Assembly (NCBI GenBank): GCA_947589335.1
Contig: CANPZH010000067.1
Location: 1-7,989, forward strand
DNA: 7,989 bases
Source of the DNA: an uncultured Clostridia bacterium
GTDB lineage: Bacteria; Bacillota; Clostridia; Christensenellales; Borkfalkiaceae
Direction: 5' to 3'
Shown here: positions 1-5,902 of the stretch, in pieces
Layout: every line of letters begins with the position of its first letter
Position numbering within the stretch: the stretch's first letter is position 1
The notes under the pieces: model-generated
What the model saw: the letters and a program-made list of their open reading frames with translations, nothing else
What the model was told of the DNA's origin: nothing
Databases searched by the model: none
Made by a program: the position numbers and the translations under genes

Positions 1-498
1 TATTGCTACTCCTTCGGCGGAATGCTGTACGCGGGCGAATTTTACCGCCCCGGCAACTATGAGACCGACCAAAGCCACCACATCGCCGTCGCAGACGGGG
101 AGATGAACTATGGCGTCGTGTACGCCTATCCCATCGACGAAGAGGCGGAGGGCGGCGTGAAGAGCGCTTCGCCCGATTTTGCGATCTCCGTCCGCGAGCA
201 GGTGCAGGGCATGGCGGTCTGGGAGGGCGGCATCGCGCTCTCCACGTCGTACGGTCTGCCCGATTCGAAGATCTTTTTCTATCGTCCCCCCGAAGAGCCC
301 GAAGCGGAGTACGGCGGGATCCCGCTCTATGTGCTCGACGGATCGAACTGCACGCGGGAACTCACCGCGCCCTGCATGAGCGAGGAGATCTGCTCGGACG
401 GGCAGAAGCTCTTCGTCCTCTTTGAGTCGATGAGCGGGCGCTACAAGAACTTCGTGCGCCGTCAGGTCAAGGACATCCTCTCCATCCCCCTCGCCTGA
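1..498 (+). CDS. C-terminal part of a beta-propeller-like protein of unknown function (5' end outside window)
   Basis: The reading frame is open from base 1 with no stop before TGA at 496-498, so the gene almost certainly begins upstream of the window. An ATG at 22 is in frame but has no visible ribosome binding site and sits inside the open frame. About 165 residues are visible. The motifs VQGMAVWEGGIALSTSYG and, near the end, APCMSEEICSDGQKLFVLFES recall the closing blades of a family of (often secreted) bacterial beta-propeller-like proteins, in which a 'QGIAF...LSRSYGR' motif is followed by 'MSEGV...G-KLYVLFES...Y'. I recognise the pattern but know no assigned function. No signal peptide can be judged because the N-terminus is missing. 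The next gene starts one base after the stop, so the two are probably co-transcribed and perhaps translationally coupled. The coding call is firm; the fold assignment is tentative. Confidence 0.8.
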   Translation, partial: YCYSFGGMLYAGEFYRPGNYETDQSHHIAVADGEMNYGVVYAYPIDEEAEGGVKSASPDFAISVREQVQGMAVWEGGIALSTSYGLPDSKIFFYRPPEEPEAEYGGIPLYVLDGSNCTRELTAPCMSEEICSDGQKLFVLFESMSGRYKNFVRRQVKDILSIPLA

Positions 499-499
499 G

Positions 500-1042
500 A
501 TGAAATATGACTTTGCGCTTCTCCGCTTTGCGGAGGACCCGAATATTTCCGACCGCGGATATTGGTATCTGACCGATCTTCCCCTGCAGGCGGGAGAGCG
601 GGTCCTCGCGCCCGTGGGCGTGCACGACAGGCTGCAGTGCGCAGTCGTCGAGCGGACGCTCTCCGCCGCGGAGGAGGACGCGCCCTACGATCTGAGGACG
701 GTCAAGCGCGTCGAGGCGAAATACGGCGCGCGCAAGCTCGTCGCAGGCGGAACGGAGGCGCTCGAGTTCGGCGGCATGCGGTACGACAGGAAGCACTTCA
801 CGCGCTTCGGCAAGGTGCTGTGGACGCCCGCTCCGCCCGAAGATCTCTCGGAGTTTGCCGCCTACGGGGTCACGAAGACGGCCGTGCGCGACGTCGGGGA
901 GCTCGCCCGCGCGAACGGGGGCGTTCTGCTCACCGGGGAGGAGGGCAGGCGCATGTTCGAACTGCTCGCGGAGTTCTGCCGCGGGAAGAAGACGGAGAGC
1001 GGCGGGGAGACCGCCGCGCTCCTGAGGGAAAAATTGTTATGA
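500..1042 (+). CDS. hypothetical protein, 180 residues, between the propeller-like protein and asparaginase
   Basis: I do not recognise this protein. It starts with ATG one base after the upstream stop and its TGA overlaps the asparaginase start as ATGA, so it is the middle gene of a tight operon. Codon use matches its neighbours. It is soluble: no signal peptide or membrane segment. The first 60 residues (YWYLTDLPLQAGERVLAPVG, then QCAVVERTL) look like a small beta barrel. They loosely resemble the N-terminal domain of primosomal protein PriA, where a 'Y-LP--L--G-RV-VPFG' stretch is followed by a 'G-V' strand; this is a weak, by-eye resemblance, and no helicase motifs follow. The C-terminal half (about residues 110-180) is predicted helical, rich in Glu, Ala and Arg. 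A role with asparaginase cannot be deduced from this sequence. Confidence 0.8.
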   Translation: MKYDFALLRFAEDPNISDRGYWYLTDLPLQAGERVLAPVGVHDRLQCAVVERTLSAAEEDAPYDLRTVKRVEAKYGARKLVAGGTEALEFGGMRYDRKHFTRFGKVLWTPAPPEDLSEFAAYGVTKTAVRDVGELARANGGVLLTGEEGRRMFELLAEFCRGKKTESGGETAALLREKLL

Positions 1043-2028
1043 AAAACATTCTGATGATCGCAACGGGGGGCACGATCGCCTCGAAGAACAGCGGAGCGGG
1101 GCTCGCGCCCGCGCTCACGGCGGGGGAGCTCCTCGGGAGCGTCCCCGAGATCGGGGAGATCTGCAACGTGACGGAAGTCCAGCCCTTCAACCTCGACAGC
1201 ACGAACGTCTATGACGTGCACTGGCTGGAGCTCGAGCGCATCGTCGAGCGGGAATACGGCAACTACGACGGGTTCGTCATCACCCACGGCACGGACACGA
1301 TGGCATACACCGCGGCGGCGCTGTCCTATCTCATCCAGAACAGTCCCAAGCCCGTCGTTCTTACGGGCTCGCAGAGGTCGGTGTATCTGCGGGATACGGA
1401 CGCGCGGAGGAACCTGATCGACGCGTTCTCCTTCTGCGCGGACGACGGCGCTTCGGGCGTCAAGGTCGTCTTCGGCGGGAACGTCATTCTCGGCACCCGC
1501 GCGAAGAAGACGCGCACCCGCAGCTACAACGCGTTCTCGAGCGTCGATTTCCCCGAGATCGCGGTCATGCGGGACGGCAAGCCCTTCTACTATCTCAGGG
1601 AGGAGTGCTCCCCCGCGCCGAAGTTCTACCATGCCCTCGATCCCGACGTCTTCGTGCTCAAGATGATCCCGGGGCTCAAGGCGGAGATCCTCGACTATCT
1701 CTCGGGCTATTGCGACGGGCTCATCCTCGAGACCTTCGGCTCGGGCGGGATGCCCAACTACGAGAACGGCGAGTTTTTCACCCGTCTCAAGAAGTTCATC
1801 GACGGCGGCAAGGCGGTGGTCGTCACGACGCAGGTGGAGCGGGAGGGGAGCGCGCTCGGGAATTACGAGGTCGGGCGGCGGCTGCTCGACTGCGGCCCCG
1901 TGCTGGAGGCGAGGAGCATGACGCTCGAGGCGGCGGTCGCGAAACTGATGTGGATCCTCGCGCAGACGAAGGACGCGAAGGAGACGGAGAAGCTCTTCTA
2001 TACCGAGATCGACAAGGATATTTTCTGA
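1039..2028 (+). CDS. ansA: L-asparaginase, type I (cytoplasmic)
   Basis: Hydrolyses L-asparagine to L-aspartate and ammonia. The 329-residue product has the family's usual length and no signal peptide, which points to the cytoplasmic type I enzyme. Visible catalytic elements: TGGTIA at residues 9-14, with Thr12 as the expected nucleophile; LDST at 52-55 (substrate contact); HGTDTM at 83-88, with the Thr85-Asp86 pair; and Lys157 in GTRAKKTR, which aligns with catalytic Lys163 of E. coli AnsA. Lys156 sits where E. coli AnsA has Thr162 of its allosteric site, so that regulatory site may not be conserved. VLTGSQ (108-112 region) and GSGGMPN (234-240) are further family motifs. The start is the ATG overlapping the upstream TGA (ATGA), preceded by GAGGGAA about 9 bases away. 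An upstream in-frame extension exists but runs through the other gene and is rejected. Last gene of its operon, followed by a strong hairpin. Confidence 0.95.
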   Translation: MKNILMIATGGTIASKNSGAGLAPALTAGELLGSVPEIGEICNVTEVQPFNLDSTNVYDVHWLELERIVEREYGNYDGFVITHGTDTMAYTAAALSYLIQNSPKPVVLTGSQRSVYLRDTDARRNLIDAFSFCADDGASGVKVVFGGNVILGTRAKKTRTRSYNAFSSVDFPEIAVMRDGKPFYYLREECSPAPKFYHALDPDVFVLKMIPGLKAEILDYLSGYCDGLILETFGSGGMPNYENGEFFTRLKKFIDGGKAVVVTTQVEREGSALGNYEVGRRLLDCGPVLEARSMTLEAAVAKLMWILAQTKDAKETEKLFYTEIDKDIF

Positions 2029-2038
2029 CGGAAACGAA

Positions 2039-2078
2039 ACGCCGCCCCGCGCAAGTATTTGCGCGGGGCGGCGTCTTT
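2039..2078. terminator. bidirectional hairpin terminator between ansA and the ABC permease
   Basis: A perfect 16-bp stem (left arm 2039-2054, right arm 2059-2074) closes a 4-base loop (GTAT). The core is GCCGCCCCGCGCAA paired with TTGCGCGGGGCGGC. It is followed by a short T run (2076-2078) on the plus strand and a modest T-rich stretch on the minus strand. It lies 10 bases after the ansA stop and just beyond the permease stop of the opposing operon, so it probably ends both convergent transcripts. The U tracts are weak, so efficiency is uncertain, but the stem is very stable. Confidence 0.85.
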
Positions 2079-2093
2079 GCGGAGGGACCGGTC

Positions 2094-3161
2094 TCAGAAC
2101 GTGCGCGGCGGGATCTTGATCAGATACTCGGGGATCACATAGAGCAGGATCCCGGCGACGAAGCAGGCGGCGAGCACGGCGGCAAATTTCCAGCCGATCT
2201 TGATCGTGCGCTTATAGAGGACGCTGAGCACGAGGATCCCGAACGCGACGATGCACAGCACGGCGGCGTCCTCGAATGCCATCGCGGTGAGGAAGACGGT
2301 GTAGGCGGGCAGCAGCGTCTTATAGCCGAACAGGCTCTCCGTGCGCTGTCCGCAGTTCTCCGCCTTGCAGGTCTTTTCGGTGACGAACAGCCCCGCGGCG
2401 GCGCCCGCTCCGGCGATCAGCCAGAAGAGGCTTCCCGCGAGCGTCAAGGCGTCGTCTGCGATGTAGTCCGGTCTGAAGTTGGTGAACCAAAGGCGGAGCT
2501 CCCAACCCTCCGCCGCCGTGCCGAGGACGTCGGTTGCCTCCATGAGCGAGACGAACGGGAAGAGGCGGGCCGAGTCGAGAGAGGGGGCGGTCGAGGGCAG
2601 GTGCGGATCGATGATCCGGCAGGTCGTCCCGAAGGCGAGGGGGAGCAGACACATCGCGCTCACGACGATGACGATGCCGTCGAGCATGGTGTTGGCGCGG
2701 GTGTAGAGGAATGCCGTCAGCGAATAGAGGACGAGCGCCGGCAGCAGGGAGGAGAGATACAGATAGAGATAGTAGATGAGCTGCAGGTGCCGTACGGTGG
2801 CGGCGATGATGATGAATCCCCACAGATAGGCGAAGGAATAGGAGGCATAGAGCAGAATGAGCCCGACGAGGAAGTGGACGCAGAGGATCTTCCTCCGCCC
2901 GATCGGCAGCGAATAGTGCATGTCGGCGCTGCGGCGGCTCATCTTGTAGGAGAGGAGGGCGATGGGGATCAGCACGCTCATGACGCCGAGCACGGCGGAG
3001 ATGTTGCTGTAATAGAGGTCGACGTACGTCGTCTCCTGTTTGTTCCAGGCGGTATAGCTCTCCACCGTGATGGGAATGACGTAGACGATGACGCACAGCA
3101 GCGCGAAACACGCGAGGAGCAGGAGGTACTTTTTCAGCAGATAGACGAAGTAATTTTTCAT
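2094..3161 (-). CDS. ABC transporter permease, ABC-2-like, of a GntR(YtrA)-type operon
   Basis: Integral membrane subunit expected to pair with the ATPase encoded just upstream. The 355-residue product has a short basic N-terminus and about eight hydrophobic segments, at roughly residues 11-32, 52-72, 93-121, 128-152, 160-178, 240-260, 284-315 (possibly two) and 324-343. A soluble, probably extracytoplasmic loop lies at about 179-239. The stretch RRSADMHYSLPIGRRKI (76-92) matches the 'H-SLP--R--I' motif I associate with ABC-2 permeases encoded beside YtrA-type regulators in Bacillota. Substrate unknown; related systems respond to cell-wall or membrane stress or act in drug or peptide export. 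The ATG overlaps the ATPase TGA as ATGA, and AAAGGGGG lies about 9 bases upstream, so translation is likely coupled. Last gene of its operon, ending next to the shared terminator. Confidence 0.88.
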   Translation of the reverse strand: MKNYFVYLLKKYLLLLACFALLCVIVYVIPITVESYTAWNKQETTYVDLYYSNISAVLGVMSVLIPIALLSYKMSRRSADMHYSLPIGRRKILCVHFLVGLILLYASYSFAYLWGFIIIAATVRHLQLIYYLYLYLSSLLPALVLYSLTAFLYTRANTMLDGIVIVVSAMCLLPLAFGTTCRIIDPHLPSTAPSLDSARLFPFVSLMEATDVLGTAAEGWELRLWFTNFRPDYIADDALTLAGSLFWLIAGAGAAAGLFVTEKTCKAENCGQRTESLFGYKTLLPAYTVFLTAMAFEDAAVLCIVAFGILVLSVLYKRTIKIGWKFAAVLAACFVAGILLYVIPEYLIKIPPRTF

Positions 3162-4033
3162 TTCAGATACCCCCTTTCTCCCACTTCATAAAGGAACATG
3201 TCCTCGAAGTCCATCGGGATCTCGTCGACGATCAGCGGATCCATCGAGGCGATGAGTTCGCGCGTCTTCTCCGCGTCTCCGCGGACGACGACGCGGATCA
3301 CCCTGCCCGTCTTTTCGAAGTGCAGACATTCGAAGGGCAGGTCCTCCCGCTCGACGTTCCGCTCGAAGACGAGCTGGAACTTGCTCAATTTGGAGAGTTC
3401 ACCCTCGATCTTGCCGTACGCCTTCACGCTGTGCCCGTCGAGGAGGGCGAAGCTGTCGCAGATGTCCTCGAGCTCCCGCAGGGAGTGCGAGGCGATCACG
3501 ACGGAGCTCCCCTGCTCCTGCAGGTCGATCAGCCCGCGCTTGAATTCGAGCCGCGCGAGGGGATCCAGCCCGTCGAACGCCTCGTCGAGGAAGAGGTATT
3601 TCGGCTTGCAGGCGAGCGCGAGGGAGATGAAGAGCTGCCGCTTCATGCCCTTCGAAAAGTTGCGGATGGGCTTGTCGGGATTCAGCCGGAAGGTCTCCAT
3701 AAAGCGCTTGAACACCTCGCCGTCGAAGGGATAGAAGTTTTTGTAGAACGCCGCCTGCCCGTTGCCCGTCAGGTTGACGGTATAGTAGGGATCGTCGGGC
3801 AGGAAGAAGATGTCCTTTTTGACCTTCTCGTTCTCATAGACGTCTTCGCCGTCGAAGAGGATCTGCCCGCTGTCCGCGCGCAAAACCCCGCTCAGAAGGC
3901 GCAGCAGGGTCGATTTCCCCGCGCCGTTGATCCCGACGAGCCCGAAGACGTCGCCGTCGCCGACGCGCAGATTGGCGTCGCACAGCACCTCTGTCTTGCC
4001 GTAGCTCTTGTATAAGCCCTTGACTTCGATCAT
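3158..4033 (-). CDS. ABC transporter ATP-binding protein (YtrB-like)
   Basis: Cytoplasmic ATPase subunit, 291 residues. Walker A is GINGAGKST (34-42), the signature is NFSKGMKRQ (125-133), Walker B is YLFLDE (146-151) with catalytic Glu151, the D-loop is GLD (155-157), and the switch His is H183 in ASHS. Where many ABC ATPases carry the Q-loop glutamine this protein reads FFLPDDP (77-82 region), with Asp instead; ABC-2-type ATPases often have LPE at this place. A C-terminal extension of about 80 residues follows the core, as is usual in this subfamily. I chose the ATG at 4033 because it overlaps the GntR stop as ATGA and has GGAGGAAGG just upstream; an in-frame ATG at 4090 would place 19 extra residues inside the regulator gene. 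The stop overlaps the permease start. Confidence 0.93.
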   Translation of the reverse strand: MIEVKGLYKSYGKTEVLCDANLRVGDGDVFGLVGINGAGKSTLLRLLSGVLRADSGQILFDGEDVYENEKVKKDIFFLPDDPYYTVNLTGNGQAAFYKNFYPFDGEVFKRFMETFRLNPDKPIRNFSKGMKRQLFISLALACKPKYLFLDEAFDGLDPLARLEFKRGLIDLQEQGSSVVIASHSLRELEDICDSFALLDGHSVKAYGKIEGELSKLSKFQLVFERNVEREDLPFECLHFEKTGRVIRVVVRGDAEKTRELIASMDPLIVDEIPMDFEDMFLYEVGERGYLK

Positions 4034-4368
4034 GATCCTTCCTCCGAAAAGACGGTATCCAGTACGGATTCGAGCATCTCGCGCGTACATCCCGCCGATT
4101 TCAGCAGACGGAGCTGGTTCTCCGCCTCCCGCCGCATGTCCGCCTTTCCCTCGGCATAGACGCCCTTTTTCGGGATCGTGGTGATCACGCCCTCTGCCTC
4201 GAGCGCGGCATACGCCCGCTGGACGGTGTTCGGGTTCACGCCCATCTCGAGCGCAAACTCGCGGCAGGAGGGGAGCCGTTCCCCCTCCTTCACGATCCCG
4301 AGCGCGATGTCCCGCTTGATCCGGTTTACGATGCCTTCATAGACGCTTAGTTTGCCTTCCGTTCTCAT
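4030..4368 (-). CDS. GntR-family transcriptional regulator, YtrA-type
   Basis: Small repressor of 112 residues: an N-terminal winged helix-turn-helix (about residues 8-73; core RLPSCREFALEMGVNPNTVQ at 31-50, wing ending KKGVYAEG) followed by a short two-helix C-terminal tail (about 76-108). This is the compact YtrA architecture, without the large ligand-binding domain of FadR or HutC types. Such proteins usually head and repress an ABC transporter operon, which fits: it is the first gene here and its TGA overlaps the ATPase start. I chose the ATG at 4368. An in-frame ATG at 4410 lies between the -35 and -10 of the promoter found here and cannot be on that transcript. The ribosome binding site is weak (ACGGG). 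It probably autoregulates through the tandem repeat at 4383-4400. Confidence 0.93.
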   Translation of the reverse strand: MRTEGKLSVYEGIVNRIKRDIALGIVKEGERLPSCREFALEMGVNPNTVQRAYAALEAEGVITTIPKKGVYAEGKADMRREAENQLRLLKSAGCTREMLESVLDTVFSEEGS

Positions 4369-4382
4369 GTGATGCCCGTCAA

Positions 4383-4400
4383 TCTGTATTATCTGTATTA
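4383..4400 (-). promoter_or_regulatory. tandem 9-bp repeat, candidate GntR operator at the transcription start
   Basis: Two perfect, adjacent copies of TCTGTATTA on the plus strand (4383-4391 and 4392-4400; TAATACAGA on the transcribed strand). They begin directly beside the -10 hexamer and cover the predicted transcription start (about 4394) of the GntR-ABC operon, where a bound repressor would block initiation. YtrA-type regulators usually act on their own operon. The direct-repeat layout is unusual for a GntR dimer, which normally prefers inverted repeats, so binding is inferred. Confidence 0.6.
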
Positions 4401-4429
4401 AGCATAACATAGAAAGTGAGGGCTGTCAA
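4401..4429 (-). promoter_or_regulatory. sigma-A-type promoter of the GntR-ABC operon
   Basis: On the minus strand TTGACA (4429-4424) is followed by a 17-base spacer and TATGCT (4406-4401), a near-consensus housekeeping promoter. Transcription should begin near 4394, giving a leader of about 26 bases before the GntR ATG at 4368. T-rich tracts upstream of the -35 (4439-4457) may act as an UP element. Confidence 0.8.
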
Positions 4430-4472
4430 GCGTTTTGGAAAAAATTCCGCAAAAAAATTCGGGCGAAAATTC

Positions 4473-4501
4473 TTGACATTTACAAACGTTTGTTTTAATA
4501 T
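4473..4501 (+). promoter_or_regulatory. sigma-A-type promoter of dinB with a palindromic spacer
   Basis: TTGACA (4473-4478), a 17-base spacer and TAATAT (4496-4501) form a near-consensus promoter. A perfect 12-bp palindrome, ACAAACGTTTGT (4482-4493), lies within the spacer where a repressor would block polymerase. DinB genes are often under LexA control, but this palindrome does not match the Bacillota LexA box (GAAC-N4-GTTC), so the factor is open. The predicted start near 4508 leaves a leader of only about 13 bases, including the ribosome binding site GGAGGG (4511-4516). Confidence 0.8.
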
Positions 4502-4520
4502 GAAGGAGCGGGAGGGGGCC

Positions 4521-5744
4521 ATGGAGAAACTCAGAGCGGTCTTGCACAGCGACGCGAACGCGTTTTACGCCTCGGTGGAGGCGGCGCTCGACCCTGCGCT
4601 CAAGGGCAGGGCAGTCGCGGTCTGCGGGGAGGCGGAGAGCCGCCACGGGATCGTGCTCGCGAAGTCGGAATTTGCCAAGCGGCAGGGGGTGAAGACGGGA
4701 ATGGCGAACTGGCAGGCGAAACAGCTCTGCCCGGGGCTCGTGATCGTCCCGCCGCACCACGAGATCTACGCCGCCTTTTCCGCCCGCCTGCATGCGATCT
4801 ACGAGCGGTACACCGACCGCGTGGAGGCATACGGGCTCGACGAGTGCTGGCTGGACGTCACGGGCTGTCTGAAGACGCCGCGGGCGATCGCCGACGAGAT
4901 CAGATCGGCGGTCAAAGCCGAGCTCGGGATCACGGTCAGCGTGGGGGTCTCCTTCAATAAAGTGTTTGCAAAGCTCGGTTCCGACATGAAGAAACCGGAC
5001 GCGGTCACCGAGATCACCCCCGAGAATTTCCGCAGTACGGTGTGGAAACTGCCCTGTTCCGACCTGCTGTATTGCGGCAGAGCGACGACGGAGAAACTGC
5101 GCGGGCTCGGGGTCGTGACGATCGGAGACCTCGCGCGCTATCCCGAAGAGACGCTCAGGCGGCGGTTCGGGAAGAACGGAGAAATGCTTCACAGGTTCGC
5201 GAACGGGCTCGACGATTCGCCCGTGGCGAGAGTCGGGGAGGAGGAGCCGGTCAAGTCGGTGGGGCACGGCATCACCTGCGTCGCCGATCTCGAAAACGGG
5301 GAAGAGGCGAACGTCGTGATGATCGCGCTCACGCAGGACATCGGGCAGAAGCTGCGGCTTCTGGGACTGCGCGCGGGCGGCGTACAGGTCACGGTGCGGG
5401 ACAGCGCGCTCGCGTTCGAATCGTGGCAGAGAAAGATCCCGCCTACGCAGTGCGCGCTCGACCTCTCCAAGGCGGGCATGGCGCTGCTGGCGGAACGCTA
5501 CGGATGGAAAAAGAAGATCCGTGCGCTCACGGTGAGCGCGATCGGGCTGGAGCGGGCGGACGAGCCCGCGCAGATCTCCCTGTTTGAGACGGACGGAAAA
5601 CAGCGGAGGGTGGAGGGCGCGCTCGACAGGATCCGCGAAAAATTCGGGAAGGGAGCGATCAAACCCGCCGCGCTCCTCGGCGACAACAAGCTGCCCGAGC
5701 GCCACGGCGAACAGGCGCACCTCCCCGGCAACCATATCGGCTGA
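4521..5744 (+). CDS. dinB: DNA polymerase IV (Y-family, translesion)
   Basis: Error-prone translesion polymerase of 407 residues, a usual length for Bacillota. The palm begins HSDANAFYASVE (9-20): Asp11 is a metal ligand and Tyr16 the likely steric gate against ribonucleotides. YGLDECWLDVTG (104-115) supplies the second acidic pair, Asp107-Glu108. SVGVSFNKVFAKLGSDMKKP (140-159) is a strongly conserved family block. A helix-hairpin-helix thumb follows (about 180-215), and the little-finger domain spans about 245-345. QISLF (351-355) is a textbook beta-clamp-binding motif, so the protein should dock on the sliding clamp. The residue after A12 is Asn where E. coli DinB has a non-catalytic Asp. 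I chose the ATG at 4521, with GGAGGGGG just upstream; in-frame ATGs at 4416 and 4500 lie before or inside the promoter's -10. Divergent from the GntR operon; no partner such as LexA is adjacent. Confidence 0.95.
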   Translation: MEKLRAVLHSDANAFYASVEAALDPALKGRAVAVCGEAESRHGIVLAKSEFAKRQGVKTGMANWQAKQLCPGLVIVPPHHEIYAAFSARLHAIYERYTDRVEAYGLDECWLDVTGCLKTPRAIADEIRSAVKAELGITVSVGVSFNKVFAKLGSDMKKPDAVTEITPENFRSTVWKLPCSDLLYCGRATTEKLRGLGVVTIGDLARYPEETLRRRFGKNGEMLHRFANGLDDSPVARVGEEEPVKSVGHGITCVADLENGEEANVVMIALTQDIGQKLRLLGLRAGGVQVTVRDSALAFESWQRKIPPTQCALDLSKAGMALLAERYGWKKKIRALTVSAIGLERADEPAQISLFETDGKQRRVEGALDRIREKFGKGAIKPAALLGDNKLPERHGEQAHLPGNHIG

Positions 5745-5789
5745 CCGAAGGTTTCCGCGGAGGCATCATTTATCATTTTGTATAGATCG

Positions 5790-5825
5790 GGGGCGCGCCG
5801 CGGCTTCATAGCCGCGGCGCGCCCG
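5790..5825 (+). terminator. GC-rich hairpin after dinB
   Basis: A perfect 14-bp stem, GGGCGCGCCGCGGC (5791-5804) with its complement at 5811-5824, plus an inner T-A pair, closes a 4-base loop. It lies 46 bases after the dinB stop. No U tract follows on either strand, so intrinsic termination is less certain than the structure itself. Confidence 0.6.
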
Positions 5826-5832
5826 TTGCGCA

Positions 5833-5862
5833 TAAAAAATATCCCCGCAAACGCGGGGATAT
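5833..5862 (-). terminator. intrinsic terminator of the zinc-ribbon membrane protein gene
   Basis: A 10-bp perfect stem (ATATCCCCGC, 5839-5848, with GCGGGGATAT, 5853-5862) and a 4-base loop. On the minus strand it is followed by a run of six T (5839-5834). It lies 41 bases beyond the stop of the minus-strand gene ending at 5903, so it is a textbook Rho-independent terminator for that gene. Confidence 0.88.
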
Positions 5863-5902
5863 CGTGCCCGATATTCCGGGGAAGGACGCCGGGATCGGCG
5901 CG

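Noticed and set aside
862..3191. Long open frames antisense to or out of frame with ansA and the permease (for example 862-1632 minus and 1605-3191 plus)
   Set aside because: Their products are low-complexity Arg/Glu/Gly-rich strings typical of shadow frames in G+C-rich DNA, and they overlap genes with clear family motifs.
3320..4015. A 231-codon plus-strand frame opposite the ABC ATPase
   Set aside because: It is a shadow of the ATPase, whose Walker A, signature and Walker B motifs are intact on the minus strand.
4482..4493. Canonical LexA (SOS) box upstream of dinB
   Set aside because: The palindrome ACAAACGTTTGT does not fit GAAC-N4-GTTC in symmetric alignment. It is kept as an operator-like palindrome with unknown binder.
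4398..5735. A 445-codon minus-strand frame covering dinB
   Set aside because: It is Arg/Leu/Asp-rich shadow sequence, and dinB on the other strand has all the catalytic and clamp-binding motifs.
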